Part shown: piece by piece, positions 39,069 through 48,394 of the stretch
Position numbering within the stretch: position 1 is the first letter of the stretch
Layout of the letters: each line of letters begins with the position of its first letter
DNA from: Methylobacillus methanolivorans
GTDB taxonomy: Bacteria > Pseudomonadota > Gammaproteobacteria > Burkholderiales > Methylophilaceae
NCBI RefSeq assembly: GCF_020531845.1
Contig: NZ_JAJAVF010000005.1
Coordinates: 209,128-273,127 of the forward strand
Length of the DNA: 64,000 nt
Direction: 5' to 3'
The notes under the pieces: generated by a model
The model's database searches: none
Told to the model about the DNA's origin: nothing
What the model saw: the letters and a program-made list of their open reading frames with translations, nothing else
Translations under genes and position numbers: made by a program

Positions 39069-40028
39069 TTAGTGGACGAAGACACCCCATGGTGTATCAC
39101 CTACTGGAATTTCCTTCAGCGCTTTGTCATTGATAGTGTCAACGACGGTGACCGAGTTTGATTTCCCATTGGCGACATAAAGCTTCTTGCCGTCCGGTGT
39201 CAGTGACATATTCCATGGCCGTTTGCCAACTGGAATGGTTGCAGTCACTTTATTGGTAGCAGTATCAATCACGGACAAACTACCATCGCCACCATTGGAG
39301 ATATAAACCTTCTTGCCATTTGGCAACACTTGAACCCCATTAGAGCGCTGCCCTACTGGAATAGTCGCGATCACCTCATGCTTGCTGGTGTCAAACACAG
39401 AAACCGTACCAGCTGCTTCATTAGCAACATAGGCACGAGAGCTATCTGGCAGGAAGCCAATACCACGAGGGCGCTCGCCCACTTCAACCAGCTTGATGGA
39501 AGTACGTTTGGCGACATCTACGACATCCACATACTTAGCCTCTTCTGCACTCACATACATCCATTTACCATCTGGGCTGAATTCGGCATGTTCAGGGTTT
39601 TTGCCCTGCATTTTGACGATATAGCTCACTTTGTGCGTATTGGTGTCAATCACAGCGACGCTATTATCTTCCTCATTTGCAGCAGAAATCCATCTGCCAT
39701 CATGGGAGATTCCTACGCCTTCGGGAGACTCTTCAAGCTTTATCTTATCAGTCACCTTTTTAGTCTGGAGATCAATCACCAGCAAGGAGTTTTGCTTTTG
39801 GTCACTGACAAAAATGTATTTGCCATCCTTGGTAATCGCAGCACCACGTGGCTTCTTACCCGCGTCGAAGGTATCGACTACTTTATCGGTTTGGGTATCA
39901 ATGACAGAAATAGAGCCTGACTTCTCATTGGTGGAATAAGCGAAAGGTGCTGCGAGCAGAGAGCCTGAAAACGCCAGCGCAGCGGCTGCCGTGATGAGCT
40001 TTAACTCAAATTTGCATTGCATATACAT
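39069..40028 (-). CDS. YVTN-repeat beta-propeller protein, YncE-like, quinoprotein-associated
   Basis: A 319-aa secreted protein (signal peptide to about residue 27) made of seven repeats of about 42 residues with the pattern SVIDTxTxKVxxTIPVGxxPxG followed by DGKxxYVxN. This matches periplasmic YVTN propellers such as E. coli YncE and the PQQ-dependent catabolism-associated propeller family. The propeller may bind DNA, metal or a quinoprotein partner; none is established here. It is divergent from the metallo-hydrolase gene, with 150 bp of promoter region between them. Confidence 0.9.
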   Translation of the reverse strand: MYMQCKFELKLITAAAALAFSGSLLAAPFAYSTNEKSGSISVIDTQTDKVVDTFDAGKKPRGAAITKDGKYIFVSDQKQNSLLVIDLQTKKVTDKIKLEESPEGVGISHDGRWISAANEEDNSVAVIDTNTHKVSYIVKMQGKNPEHAEFSPDGKWMYVSAEEAKYVDVVDVAKRTSIKLVEVGERPRGIGFLPDSSRAYVANEAAGTVSVFDTSKHEVIATIPVGQRSNGVQVLPNGKKVYISNGGDGSLSVIDTATNKVTATIPVGKRPWNMSLTPDGKKLYVANGKSNSVTVVDTINDKALKEIPVGDTPWGVFVH

Positions 40029-40178
40029 TCTCCAATAGTGTTTGAATTGCTGTTTTTATCGTTTATATCTTTATATAACGCATTGTTTCAGACGCTGCGA
40101 TACTTCTCAAGTTCAATTCTAGTGTTTACAGAACAGTATATAGGCATTTAACATGCAATTTTTGCAGGCCCCTTAACT

Positions 40179-41120
40179 ATGTCACTGCGATTTACCCCAT
40201 ACATCACCAGCTTGCTCTACCTCATCGGCGGCTTCTGGCTATTACCCGCGTATGGTGCGCCTGCAGCATTGCCAGTACAGCAGGTTGCGCCCGGGATATA
40301 TATGCACCAAGGTGCTCATCTTGACTTGGATGAGGGTTATCAAGGCGACATCAGTAATATTGGTTTTATCGTCGGAAAAACAGGCGTTGCCGTCATTGAT
40401 ACAGGTGGTAGCAAACAAGTTGGCCAGGCACTACTAGCCTCCATCCGCCGGGTCACCAATCTCCCGATACTGTATGTGATCAATACCCACATTCACCCCG
40501 ACCACATTTTCGGCAATGCTGCATTTACATCTGAACACCCTGTGTTTATCGGCCATGCCAAATTGGCTAATGCCATGGCGTTACGTCAAGATGCCTATTT
40601 ACGCCAGGGCCAACATCTTTTAGGTGAACAATTCTCTGGGAGCGATGTTATCCCTCCCTCAAAACTAGTAGACACTCAGCTGAAACTTGACCTCGGCAAC
40701 AGAAAACTACTACTGACAGCTTACCCGAATGCCCATACCAATACCGACCTGACGGTATTGGACGAAAATACCCAGACGTTATGGACCGGGGACTTACTGT
40801 TTATCGAGCGCACACCCTCTTTGGATGGGGACATCAAGGGGTGGCTATCCGCCATTGAGCAACTCAAGCAGCTGCAAGGTATTCAACATGCTATCCCTGG
40901 GCATGGCCCCGCTACGGATAAGTTCGCCATTGCCTTAGATAAACAGGCACTTTATCTCAACCTGTTATTGCATGATGTCCGTGATGCCATCAAAAAAGGG
41001 AAAAGCATGGAAGAAACCATGGATACTGCAGCTCATGCTGAAGAAGGCCATTGGCAGCTCTTCAATACCATCAATCGGCGTAATATCAACCTACTATTCC
41101 CTGTATTGGAGTGGGAATAA
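40179..41120 (+). CDS. Metallo-beta-lactamase-fold hydrolase, quinoprotein relay type
   Basis: A 313-aa secreted protein (signal peptide to about residue 26) of the metallo-beta-lactamase superfamily. The metal motif THIHPDHIFGN (about residue 107), the aspartate in TLWTGDLLF and a C-terminal histidine in AIPGHGPATDK are all present. It resembles the zinc metallohydrolases annotated as quinoprotein relay components, found beside PQQ-dependent dehydrogenases. Substrate unknown; the family match is from recall of the motif pattern and context. Confidence 0.8.
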   Translation: MSLRFTPYITSLLYLIGGFWLLPAYGAPAALPVQQVAPGIYMHQGAHLDLDEGYQGDISNIGFIVGKTGVAVIDTGGSKQVGQALLASIRRVTNLPILYVINTHIHPDHIFGNAAFTSEHPVFIGHAKLANAMALRQDAYLRQGQHLLGEQFSGSDVIPPSKLVDTQLKLDLGNRKLLLTAYPNAHTNTDLTVLDENTQTLWTGDLLFIERTPSLDGDIKGWLSAIEQLKQLQGIQHAIPGHGPATDKFAIALDKQALYLNLLLHDVRDAIKKGKSMEETMDTAAHAEEGHWQLFNTINRRNINLLFPVLEWE

Positions 41121-41197
41121 TTCCAAACAGGCCGTGATGGTCAGTCTATAATCAGCGAACTTTTCTTCGATAACGCACAGTCATTCATTTTAATACC

Positions 41198-42025
41198 TTG
41201 GTTGCTATCGCCCAATCTGCCTCATTACCAACAACAAGTAATCACAGCATCAGCTGGGCTATCTTGGCATCGTTGGCATTGCACATCATGCTACTGATGC
41301 AGCTACCCATGCTAGATTTTACTTCGCAAGAAATTACTGAGCCGCAAATCCTGCAAGTTGAATTAGCGCTAACACCTAGCATTGAACAATCTGCTGCCAT
41401 ACCAGAACCGCAAACCAGCACGCCCATAGAGCCGGTAAAACAGGTAGAGCCGGAGCCTACTCCTGTCACTCCTAAACCCAGCCCTAAAGCTGTGCCACCA
41501 CCGCTTAAGCAAACTCCCAAACAACCGGATCCTGAACCGGCTCGTACCACAGAAAAACCCGTGGAGCACCAAGCAGAAAATGCAACTGCTCCCGCCATGC
41601 CTGAGGTCATGACAGCATCACCACGAGAAAGCGCTGCGCCAGCACCTGTGACGACAGTAGCACCTCCAGCACCAGAACCTACCCCCTCACCACAGCCGAC
41701 TGGCCCAAGCCAACAGGATATAGATGCTGCCCGTAGCTTATATGGCAGCCTGCTTTCTCGTGCCATTGCCAAATATAAGCAATACCCGCGCATCGCACAG
41801 ATGCGGGGATGGGAGGGAGAAGTGCTATTGGAAGTCCATTGCGATGAAAAAGGCCATGTCCTTTCGACACATGTAAAAAAATCTAGCGGACATAACGTAC
41901 TGGATGAGCAAGCCATCACGATGGTTAAGAAGGCATCACCACTCCCTCAACCACCTGAAATATTGCGCAACAGCAAGAACCTTGTCATCCTGGTACCTGT
42001 GCCATTTTCACTAGAGTCGTCATGA
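41198..42025 (+). CDS. tonB: TonB-family energy transducer
   Basis: A 275-aa protein with one N-terminal membrane helix (about residues 19-38, SWAILASLALHIMLLMQL), a long proline/glutamate/lysine-rich periplasmic spacer (residues 55-165) and a C-terminal TonB domain (YPRIAQMRGWEGEVLLEVHC, then LPQPPEI). It would couple the proton-motive force to the TonB-dependent receptors in this window. No exbB/exbD follow. It starts with TTG and its stop overlaps the sensor kinase start (ATGA). Confidence 0.9.
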   Translation: MVAIAQSASLPTTSNHSISWAILASLALHIMLLMQLPMLDFTSQEITEPQILQVELALTPSIEQSAAIPEPQTSTPIEPVKQVEPEPTPVTPKPSPKAVPPPLKQTPKQPDPEPARTTEKPVEHQAENATAPAMPEVMTASPRESAAPAPVTTVAPPAPEPTPSPQPTGPSQQDIDAARSLYGSLLSRAIAKYKQYPRIAQMRGWEGEVLLEVHCDEKGHVLSTHVKKSSGHNVLDEQAITMVKKASPLPQPPEILRNSKNLVILVPVPFSLESS

Positions 42026-43491
42026 GTAAGGCTCCCCAGGCAAAATCCCTCAAGGATGTATTGCTAATCCATGAGTTGACGTTCTTCCTTCTGGTTATTC
42101 TCGCAGGTACAGCTGGCGTTATTGGCATGCGTATCTGGGATCAATCCTCTCAAGAATCGCAGCGCATCCACCTCATGGTGCAGGAAATCCAGCAAACCCG
42201 CGGGGATTTGTACCGGCAAATGAAAGAGTTATTCGACTTGCACTTCCTCAAGGACCCACAAGCGCAAGAGGAATATAACGTCTACACCCTTTCCATTGAT
42301 GCTCATTTCCGCAAACTATTGGAGTTAACTGCCGATAACGAAGAAAAAACTGCCATCATGGAGTTGAACGCGAGTTATCAGGAATTGATTCAAGAAACTC
42401 AGAACATTTTTGCGCTGGTTGAGGATTACAACAATGCCGAATTGGAAAAGGCACTGAATACTCACCTGGAGTCCAGTATTTTCCATCATTATGAAATCAT
42501 TTCCGCACGTGCCGAACGCCTGCTGCTCCTCAAGCACCGGGAGCTTTCATCCCGGCTGGAAGATGTTAAACACACTGCATTCACCTTACTCATCATTCCC
42601 ATTGGGCTCGCTTTACTATTGCTCGTGTTTTCCCATATTTTCCTCAAGCGCGCCATCGTTCGCCCTATTCGCAATGTATTGCATGCCACCAGCGAAATCA
42701 GCGCGGGGAACCTGGATCACAAGGCACCAGAGGAAGGTGTCGCTGAGTTAACAGCGCTATCGTCAGCCATCAATACCATGGCACAGGAACTCAGCCGTAG
42801 CCAGGAAGCACTAGTTCGCTCGGAAAAACAGGCGGCCCTTGGCCTTCTCGTTCCCATGCTGGCACACAATATCCGTAACCCACTCGCCAGTATTCGTGCC
42901 ACTGCCCAAGTCGCAGACAGCCAACATCTTGACCAGGAAACACGTGACTCATTGATCGCTATCATCAGTACCGTAGATCGCCTGGATCGCTGGACTCGTG
43001 GCCTCTTGGCATATCTGCACCCACTCAAGCCTCATCCAAGCCCCACAACGCTACGCTTGGTACTACAAGGTGCCATAGCTCCACTACAGCAAAAAATCCA
43101 GGAAAAGAAAATTTCCATTCAACTGCCCGATTGGCAGGACCTCAATGACCGCATGTTTACTGATGAAAACCTGCTGGAACAAGCACTGTATAACTTGTTA
43201 CTCAACGCGGTAGAGGCATCCCCTCAGGGTAGTGAAATCACTATCCAGTGTGATGCCTTTGATGACAGCCTGCATATTACGATCAATGATCAAGGCCCTG
43301 GCATGCCATTTACTCCTGATCCTCATGCAGCCAGCCCAGGACCAACGACCAAGCGTTTTGGCACCGGGTTAGGTATTCCCTTTGCTTTTAAGGTGATGGA
43401 AACCCTGTCCGGCCACATCCACTTCAATAACCGGGTCAAAGGTGGCACCTCCACAGAGCTTACATTGCCTCGCGACCATCAAGCTGAATAA
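42022..43491 (+). CDS. Membrane sensor histidine kinase, apparently orphan
   Basis: A 489-aa sensor kinase: membrane helix at about residues 15-32, periplasmic helical sensor domain (about 33-185), second membrane helix (about 186-206, FTLLIIPIGLALLLLVFSHI), HAMP linker, dimerisation domain with phosphoacceptor MLAHNIRNPLASIR (about residue 280), and an ATPase domain with N-box NLLLNAVEASP, G1 DQGPGMPF and G2 FGTGLGIPFAF. No response regulator gene is adjacent. It overlaps tonB by 4 bp, an unusual coupling of transport energiser and sensor. Confidence 0.93.
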   Translation: MSKAPQAKSLKDVLLIHELTFFLLVILAGTAGVIGMRIWDQSSQESQRIHLMVQEIQQTRGDLYRQMKELFDLHFLKDPQAQEEYNVYTLSIDAHFRKLLELTADNEEKTAIMELNASYQELIQETQNIFALVEDYNNAELEKALNTHLESSIFHHYEIISARAERLLLLKHRELSSRLEDVKHTAFTLLIIPIGLALLLLVFSHIFLKRAIVRPIRNVLHATSEISAGNLDHKAPEEGVAELTALSSAINTMAQELSRSQEALVRSEKQAALGLLVPMLAHNIRNPLASIRATAQVADSQHLDQETRDSLIAIISTVDRLDRWTRGLLAYLHPLKPHPSPTTLRLVLQGAIAPLQQKIQEKKISIQLPDWQDLNDRMFTDENLLEQALYNLLLNAVEASPQGSEITIQCDAFDDSLHITINDQGPGMPFTPDPHAASPGPTTKRFGTGLGIPFAFKVMETLSGHIHFNNRVKGGTSTELTLPRDHQAE

Positions 43492-43575
43492 GGTATTGAA
43501 CGTTTTCACCATAAGCTGCTTGCCTTATCTCCCGTTTTTATCAACAATGAGAGCGTCTAGAGTTTATTGTCTACT

Positions 43576-44031
43576 ATGTTGAATCAAGCAATTCCTGATT
43601 TTGAATTACCTTCCACCAGCGGAAAAACTTTCAAGCTTTCCGACTTTATCGGCAAAAAACTGATCATCTATTTTTATCCCAAGGACAACACCCCTGGCTG
43701 TACCAATCAAGGCAAGGATCTGCGCGACCTTTACGAAGCGTTCCAAACCAACAATACGGAAATCATCGGAATTTCGCGTGATGGCCTCAAGTCGCACGAA
43801 AATTTTAAAGCCAAATTCAGCTTTCCTTTTGAGTTGCTATCAGATGCAGAAGAAAAAGCCTGTACGTTGTTCGACGTAATCAAAATGAAGAAGCTTTATG
43901 GTAAAGAAGTACGTGGCATAGAGCGCAGCACTTTCGTCATCGACGAAAAAGGCGTGCTTGTCCGTGAGTGGCGCAAAGTGAAAGTGGACGGTCACGCCCA
44001 GCAGGTGCTCGAATTCATTCAATCCCTTTAA
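43576..44031 (+). CDS. bcp: Peroxiredoxin of the BCP/PrxQ family
   Basis: A 151-aa thiol peroxidase. The peroxidatic cysteine lies in KDNTPGCTNQGKDLRD. The BCP resolving cysteine five residues later is replaced by lysine, so this is a 1-Cys or atypical enzyme; a second cysteine in EKACTLFDV could serve instead. The frame is open from a TTG at 43567, but the ATG at 43576 (MLNQAIPDF) aligns with the family start. It is followed after 12 bp by the phoH gene. Confidence 0.9.
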   Translation: MLNQAIPDFELPSTSGKTFKLSDFIGKKLIIYFYPKDNTPGCTNQGKDLRDLYEAFQTNNTEIIGISRDGLKSHENFKAKFSFPFELLSDAEEKACTLFDVIKMKKLYGKEVRGIERSTFVIDEKGVLVREWRKVKVDGHAQQVLEFIQSL

Positions 44032-44043
44032 AAAGGCAGCCAG

Positions 44044-45441
44044 ATGATTAGAAAGCGCGCAGCAAGCACCAAACTGTTTGTACTTGATACCAACGTGCTG
44101 ATGCACGACCCGTCAAGCCTGTTTCGCTTTGAGGAGCATGATATCTATCTCCCCATGGTCACGCTGGAGGAGTTGGATAACAATAAAAAAGGCATGACCG
44201 AGGTAGCGCGCAATGCCCGGCAAGCGAGCCGCAACCTGGAAGAAATCGTAGGAAGCAATTTGGCAGACCTGGAAAAAGGTTGCCCACTTGCCATTAACGG
44301 CAATAAGCATGTCAGTGGCAAATTGTTCCTGCAAACCGAAGCAGTGGCTACAGAACTGCCGATGTTGGCTGGCAGCAAAGCCGACAACCAAATACTTAGC
44401 GTCGTACTCAGCCTGCAAACCTCGCAGCCAAGCCGCGAGGTAGTCCTTGTCAGCAAAGATATCAATATCCGTATCAAGGCACGCGCGATTGGCGTTGCCG
44501 CCGAAGACTATTTCAATGACAAAGTATTAGAAGATACCGACCTGCTCTACTCCGGCATGAAGGAGCTCCCAGCAGATTTTTGGGAGAAGCACAGCAAGGC
44601 CATGGAATCCTGGCAGGATGCTGGCAGAATGTTTTATCGCATCACAGGTCCCCTGTGTAAGAGTTTTCTCATCAATGAGTTCGTCTATTACGAATACGAA
44701 AAACCTTTTCATGCGATTGTGCGCTCTATTGAGGGCAATACAGCCGTGCTGGAGGTGGTCAAGGACTACACCCAGCCCAAGCATAATATCTGGGGGATTA
44801 CCGCCCGTAACCGCGAGCAGAACTTCGCGTTGAATCTGTTGATGGATCCCGAAGTAGATTTTGTCAGCCTGCTAGGCCAGGCAGGCACGGGTAAAACCCT
44901 ATTAACCCTGGCTTCTGCCCTGACCCAGACATTAGACAAAAAGATTTACAGCGAAATCATCATGACCCGTGTCACGGTACCAGTAGGCGAAGATATTGGC
45001 TTCCTGCCTGGTACGGAGGAAGAAAAGATGGCGCCTTGGATGGGTGCGCTGGAGGACAACCTGGATGTGCTCAACAAATCTGATGAAGATGCCGGTGAAT
45101 GGGGACGGGCTGCGACTCAAGACCTGATCCGCACTCGCATCAAGGTAAAATCATTGAACTTCATGCGGGGTCGAACCTTCCTACATAAATTCCTCATCAT
45201 TGATGAAGCCCAGAATTTAACGCCAAAGCAGATGAAGACCCTCATCACTCGTGCAGGACCCGGGACTAAAGTCGTTTGTTTAGGTAATATTGCGCAAATT
45301 GATACGCCATACCTAACAGAAGGCAGTTCTGGCCTGACTTATGTGGTTGACCGCTTTAAGGGCTGGGGACATAACGGACACGTCACTCTGGTGCGTGGTG
45401 AACGATCCAGGCTGGCTGATTTTGCAGCAGACATATTGTAA
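44044..45441 (+). CDS. PIN-domain / PhoH-type ATPase
   Basis: A 465-aa fusion protein: N-terminal PIN ribonuclease domain (LFVLDTNVLMHDPSSLF, ending near residue 145) and C-terminal PhoH ATPase with Walker A LLGQAGTGKTLLTLASAL (about residue 277) and Walker B KFLIIDEAQNLTPKQM. Family members such as PhoH2 and YlaK are proposed RNA helicase/ribonucleases. The PIN acidic residues (D in LDTN and E in LEELDN) are intact. Confidence 0.93.
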   Translation: MIRKRAASTKLFVLDTNVLMHDPSSLFRFEEHDIYLPMVTLEELDNNKKGMTEVARNARQASRNLEEIVGSNLADLEKGCPLAINGNKHVSGKLFLQTEAVATELPMLAGSKADNQILSVVLSLQTSQPSREVVLVSKDINIRIKARAIGVAAEDYFNDKVLEDTDLLYSGMKELPADFWEKHSKAMESWQDAGRMFYRITGPLCKSFLINEFVYYEYEKPFHAIVRSIEGNTAVLEVVKDYTQPKHNIWGITARNREQNFALNLLMDPEVDFVSLLGQAGTGKTLLTLASALTQTLDKKIYSEIIMTRVTVPVGEDIGFLPGTEEEKMAPWMGALEDNLDVLNKSDEDAGEWGRAATQDLIRTRIKVKSLNFMRGRTFLHKFLIIDEAQNLTPKQMKTLITRAGPGTKVVCLGNIAQIDTPYLTEGSSGLTYVVDRFKGWGHNGHVTLVRGERSRLADFAADIL

Positions 45442-45530
45442 TAATTGGTCACTACAATGACTCAATCTGGCATAGCCAGTCATAATGACAGGATAAATAC
45501 GCCCCTTGACCGGGGCGCAATAAAGCAGCG

Positions 45531-46712
45531 ATGAACTGGGGTTTTTATATCATACTGCTAGCGCAGTTTTTATCTGCGCTAGCTGACAATGCATTGCTAT
45601 TTACTGCAATTGCGCTCCTGAGAGACATGGATGCCCCGAGTTGGCATGACCCATTGTTACAATGGTTCTTTGTCATCTCCTACATCATCCTCGCCCCCTT
45701 TGTCGGCGCATTTGCCGATGCCTTTCCCAAAGGCAGGGTCATGTTTGTCTCCAATGCCATCAAATTCATTGGCAGTACCTCCATGGTGCTTGGCATGCCG
45801 CCTTTATATGCCTATGGCATCGTCGGCATTGGGGCAGCAGCCTACTCCCCAGCAAAATACGGCATCCTGACGGAATACCTGCCACCATCAATGCTGGTCA
45901 AAGCGAATGGCTGGATGGAGGGATCAACTGTCATGGCTATCGTACTAGGCACTGTCATTGGCGCTATCCTGCCCAGCATCAATATCCAGGTTGCCATGAT
46001 CGTGATCACAGTGCTGTACATGTCTGCAGCGATATTCAATATTTACATCCCCAAGGTGCCCGTGGATCATAAACCTCCACAGAAAACCCCGACTTTCCTG
46101 ATCAAGGACTTCTGGCTTGCGACCAAAACCTTATGGAAAGACTCACAAGGCCAGGTTTCACTTGCTGTCACCACCTTGTTCTGGGGGGTAGCCGCTACCT
46201 TGCGTTTCGTCGTCCTGGCCTGGGCTGGCTTTGCATTGAACTTCACCCAAGAACAATCCACCTATCTCATGGTAGTAGTTGCTATCGGTATAGCAATTGG
46301 CTCAATTGCTGCCGCACGCATGATCAAGCTTGAGCACTCGGTGCGCGTCATCCCTGTAGGCATTGTGGTAGGCTTGCTGGTGATTGGTATGACCTTTGTC
46401 AGCAACTGGATAGTTGCCTGCATCCTACTACTCATGATTGGGGCATTGAGTGGCTACTTGGTTGTACCACTGAATGCCTTGCTGCAGCATCGCGGCCACC
46501 TATTGATTGGTGCCGGTCATTCAATCGCAGTGCAAAACTTCAATGAGAACCTTGGTATTGCTGCCCTCATTAGCCTTTATACATTGATGATCAAAACAGA
46601 TATTCACATCAATTTTATTATTGTGGCTTTCGGCCTGTTCGTCAGCCTGAGCATGGGTGGAATATACAAGCTTTATCAAGTGCAAAACGCAAGTCCGCAA
46701 AAGCTGGAATAG
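45531..46712 (+). CDS. lplT: Lysophospholipid transporter LplT
   Basis: A 393-aa major-facilitator protein with about 12 membrane helices. The N-terminal LLAQFLSALADNALLFTAI and the loops YSPAKYGILTEYLPPSMLVKANGWMEG are characteristic of LplT, which flips lysophosphatidylethanolamine inward for reacylation. In E. coli it is adjacent to aas; no acyltransferase gene is next to it here. Confidence 0.92.
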   Translation: MNWGFYIILLAQFLSALADNALLFTAIALLRDMDAPSWHDPLLQWFFVISYIILAPFVGAFADAFPKGRVMFVSNAIKFIGSTSMVLGMPPLYAYGIVGIGAAAYSPAKYGILTEYLPPSMLVKANGWMEGSTVMAIVLGTVIGAILPSINIQVAMIVITVLYMSAAIFNIYIPKVPVDHKPPQKTPTFLIKDFWLATKTLWKDSQGQVSLAVTTLFWGVAATLRFVVLAWAGFALNFTQEQSTYLMVVVAIGIAIGSIAAARMIKLEHSVRVIPVGIVVGLLVIGMTFVSNWIVACILLLMIGALSGYLVVPLNALLQHRGHLLIGAGHSIAVQNFNENLGIAALISLYTLMIKTDIHINFIIVAFGLFVSLSMGGIYKLYQVQNASPQKLE

Positions 46713-46752
46713 CATATCTCTGACATATCTAGAATACTTTGTTTGATGCAGT

Positions 46753-46793
46753 GATAATAAAAAAGCCCGGTTTCCCAAGGCTTTTTTATTATC
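46753..46793. terminator. Bidirectional terminator between lplT and ndh
   Basis: GATAATAAAAAAGCC (46753-46767) and GGCTTTTTTATTATC (46779-46793) are perfect 15-bp complements around an 11-nt loop. A/T tracts within the stem serve transcripts from both converging genes. Confidence 0.92.
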
Positions 46794-46811
46794 TTATGTG
46801 CGAAGTCACGT

Positions 46812-48146
46812 TTAGTGCAACTTGACCCTAGCCTCTGTCCGGCGGGTAATCAAGCGTGCAAGAATTTGCAGCACCACGGCAAAGAAACCATGCAACGCCA
46901 TCAAGTGCAATTGATACAGCGACTGGTACATGAGGCGCGCAAACAAGCCCTCAATATACATGCTACCGCCTGCGATGGCTCCCATCAGGCTACCCACCGT
47001 AGAGTAGCGTCCGAGATTAACCAAGGAGCCGTAATCACGATAGGTATATTCAGGCAGGTTATCCTTGCCGGCTACACGTGCCTTGACAGTTTTAACCAAC
47101 ATTGATGCCTGCTGATGCGCAGATTGAGCGCGGGGAGGCACATTCTCATCGTGGCCAGGCCATGGGCAAGCAGCGCAATCACCAAATGCAAATACGTTCT
47201 CATCCAGCGTGGTTTGCAAAGTGCGCTTCACGACCAGTTGATTGATGCGGTTAACTTCCAACCCATCCAGTTCACGAACAAAATCAGGCGCTTTGATACC
47301 CGCAGCCCACACAACAAGAGCAGATGGAATAAAACGGCCACTGTGGGTATAGACCCCTTTAGCCGTCACTTCTGTTACACGCTCACCAGCATACACATGC
47401 ACCCGCAACTTACGCAGCTCCACATCGACCGCCATGGAAAGCTTGGGAGGCAATGCAGGTAACACTCGGTCACTTGCCTCAATAATGGAAATCTTGATGT
47501 CTTTGTCTGGATCAATCTTATCCAAACCATAGGCGGCTACTTCACGCGTCGTATTGTGCAGCTCGGCGGCAAGCTCAACGCCTGTCGCACCTGCACCAAC
47601 AATCACCACCTCCAACTGCCCGGCCTGGACAGGTTCAGCCTGGGTTTGGGCCCGGATCAAGGCATTAGTCAATTGTCTATGGAAGCGCTCAGCCTGATTT
47701 TGTGTATCCAGTGCGATGGAGTGCTCACGCGCACCAGAAATACCAAAATCATTCGTCGTACTACCTACGGCTATGATCAGGGTGTCGTATTTAAATACCC
47801 TACGAGGAATTACCTCGACACCGTCATCAAAATAAGGCGCGACGTGTACTTCCTTCTTGGCCCTATCTAACCCATCCATGCGCCCTAAGCGGAAGTGAAA
47901 GTGGCTCCAGTGTGCCTGGGCAATATATTCAAGTTCATGCTTGTCTGGATTCATGCTACCTGCTGCAATTTCATGCAGCAAAGGCTTCCAGACATGGGTT
48001 CGTGTGCAATCGATCAGGGTAATATGAGCCTTTTTCTTCCGCCCCAGGCTTTTCCCGAGACGGGTTGCCAGTTCTAGCCCACCAGCACCACCGCCCACAA
48101 TAATGACACGGTGCAAATCTGAACTTGTTTGCGTTTCCAATTGCAT
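46812..48146 (-). CDS. ndh: NADH dehydrogenase type II (NDH-2)
   Basis: A 444-aa peripheral flavoprotein that passes electrons from NADH to quinone without pumping protons. It has two nucleotide-binding motifs: the FAD motif VIIVGGGAGGLELATRLG at about residue 14 and the NADH motif VVIVGAGATGVELAAELHN at about 165. The FAD aspartate motif VFAFGDCAACPW is near residue 315. The C-terminal LYQLHLMALHGFFAVVLQIL gives an amphipathic/hydrophobic membrane anchor. Confidence 0.95.
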   Translation of the reverse strand: MQLETQTSSDLHRVIIVGGGAGGLELATRLGKSLGRKKKAHITLIDCTRTHVWKPLLHEIAAGSMNPDKHELEYIAQAHWSHFHFRLGRMDGLDRAKKEVHVAPYFDDGVEVIPRRVFKYDTLIIAVGSTTNDFGISGAREHSIALDTQNQAERFHRQLTNALIRAQTQAEPVQAGQLEVVIVGAGATGVELAAELHNTTREVAAYGLDKIDPDKDIKISIIEASDRVLPALPPKLSMAVDVELRKLRVHVYAGERVTEVTAKGVYTHSGRFIPSALVVWAAGIKAPDFVRELDGLEVNRINQLVVKRTLQTTLDENVFAFGDCAACPWPGHDENVPPRAQSAHQQASMLVKTVKARVAGKDNLPEYTYRDYGSLVNLGRYSTVGSLMGAIAGGSMYIEGLFARLMYQSLYQLHLMALHGFFAVVLQILARLITRRTEARVKLH

Positions 48147-48305
48147 AACTTCACTTTCCAGGACTAATCAATATAAATCCGCACATATCACGGCAAGCAC
48201 AGCGTAGCTATCTAGTAACCATCTTCACTCAATCTGGTAGCTGGCTTGCGCGACGAAGGAGTCTTCCGATTTTACCTCTAAAGGCTGGACTTCGCGCATA
48301 AAAAA

Positions 48306-48331
48306 ACGGTCATTGCATAAACAATGACCGT
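48306..48331. terminator. Terminator downstream of xoxG
   Basis: ACGGTCATTG and CAATGACCGT form a 10-bp perfect stem around CATAAA; on the minus strand the stem is followed by a run of seven T. It lies 64 bp past the xoxG stop and upstream of ndh. The remainder of 48147-48394 shows no gene. Confidence 0.9.
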
Positions 48332-48394
48332 CTTTTCTTGGAGAGTGGCGAATTGGCAAGTCTGAATCATCGCCCCTTCGCTACATATCATTCA

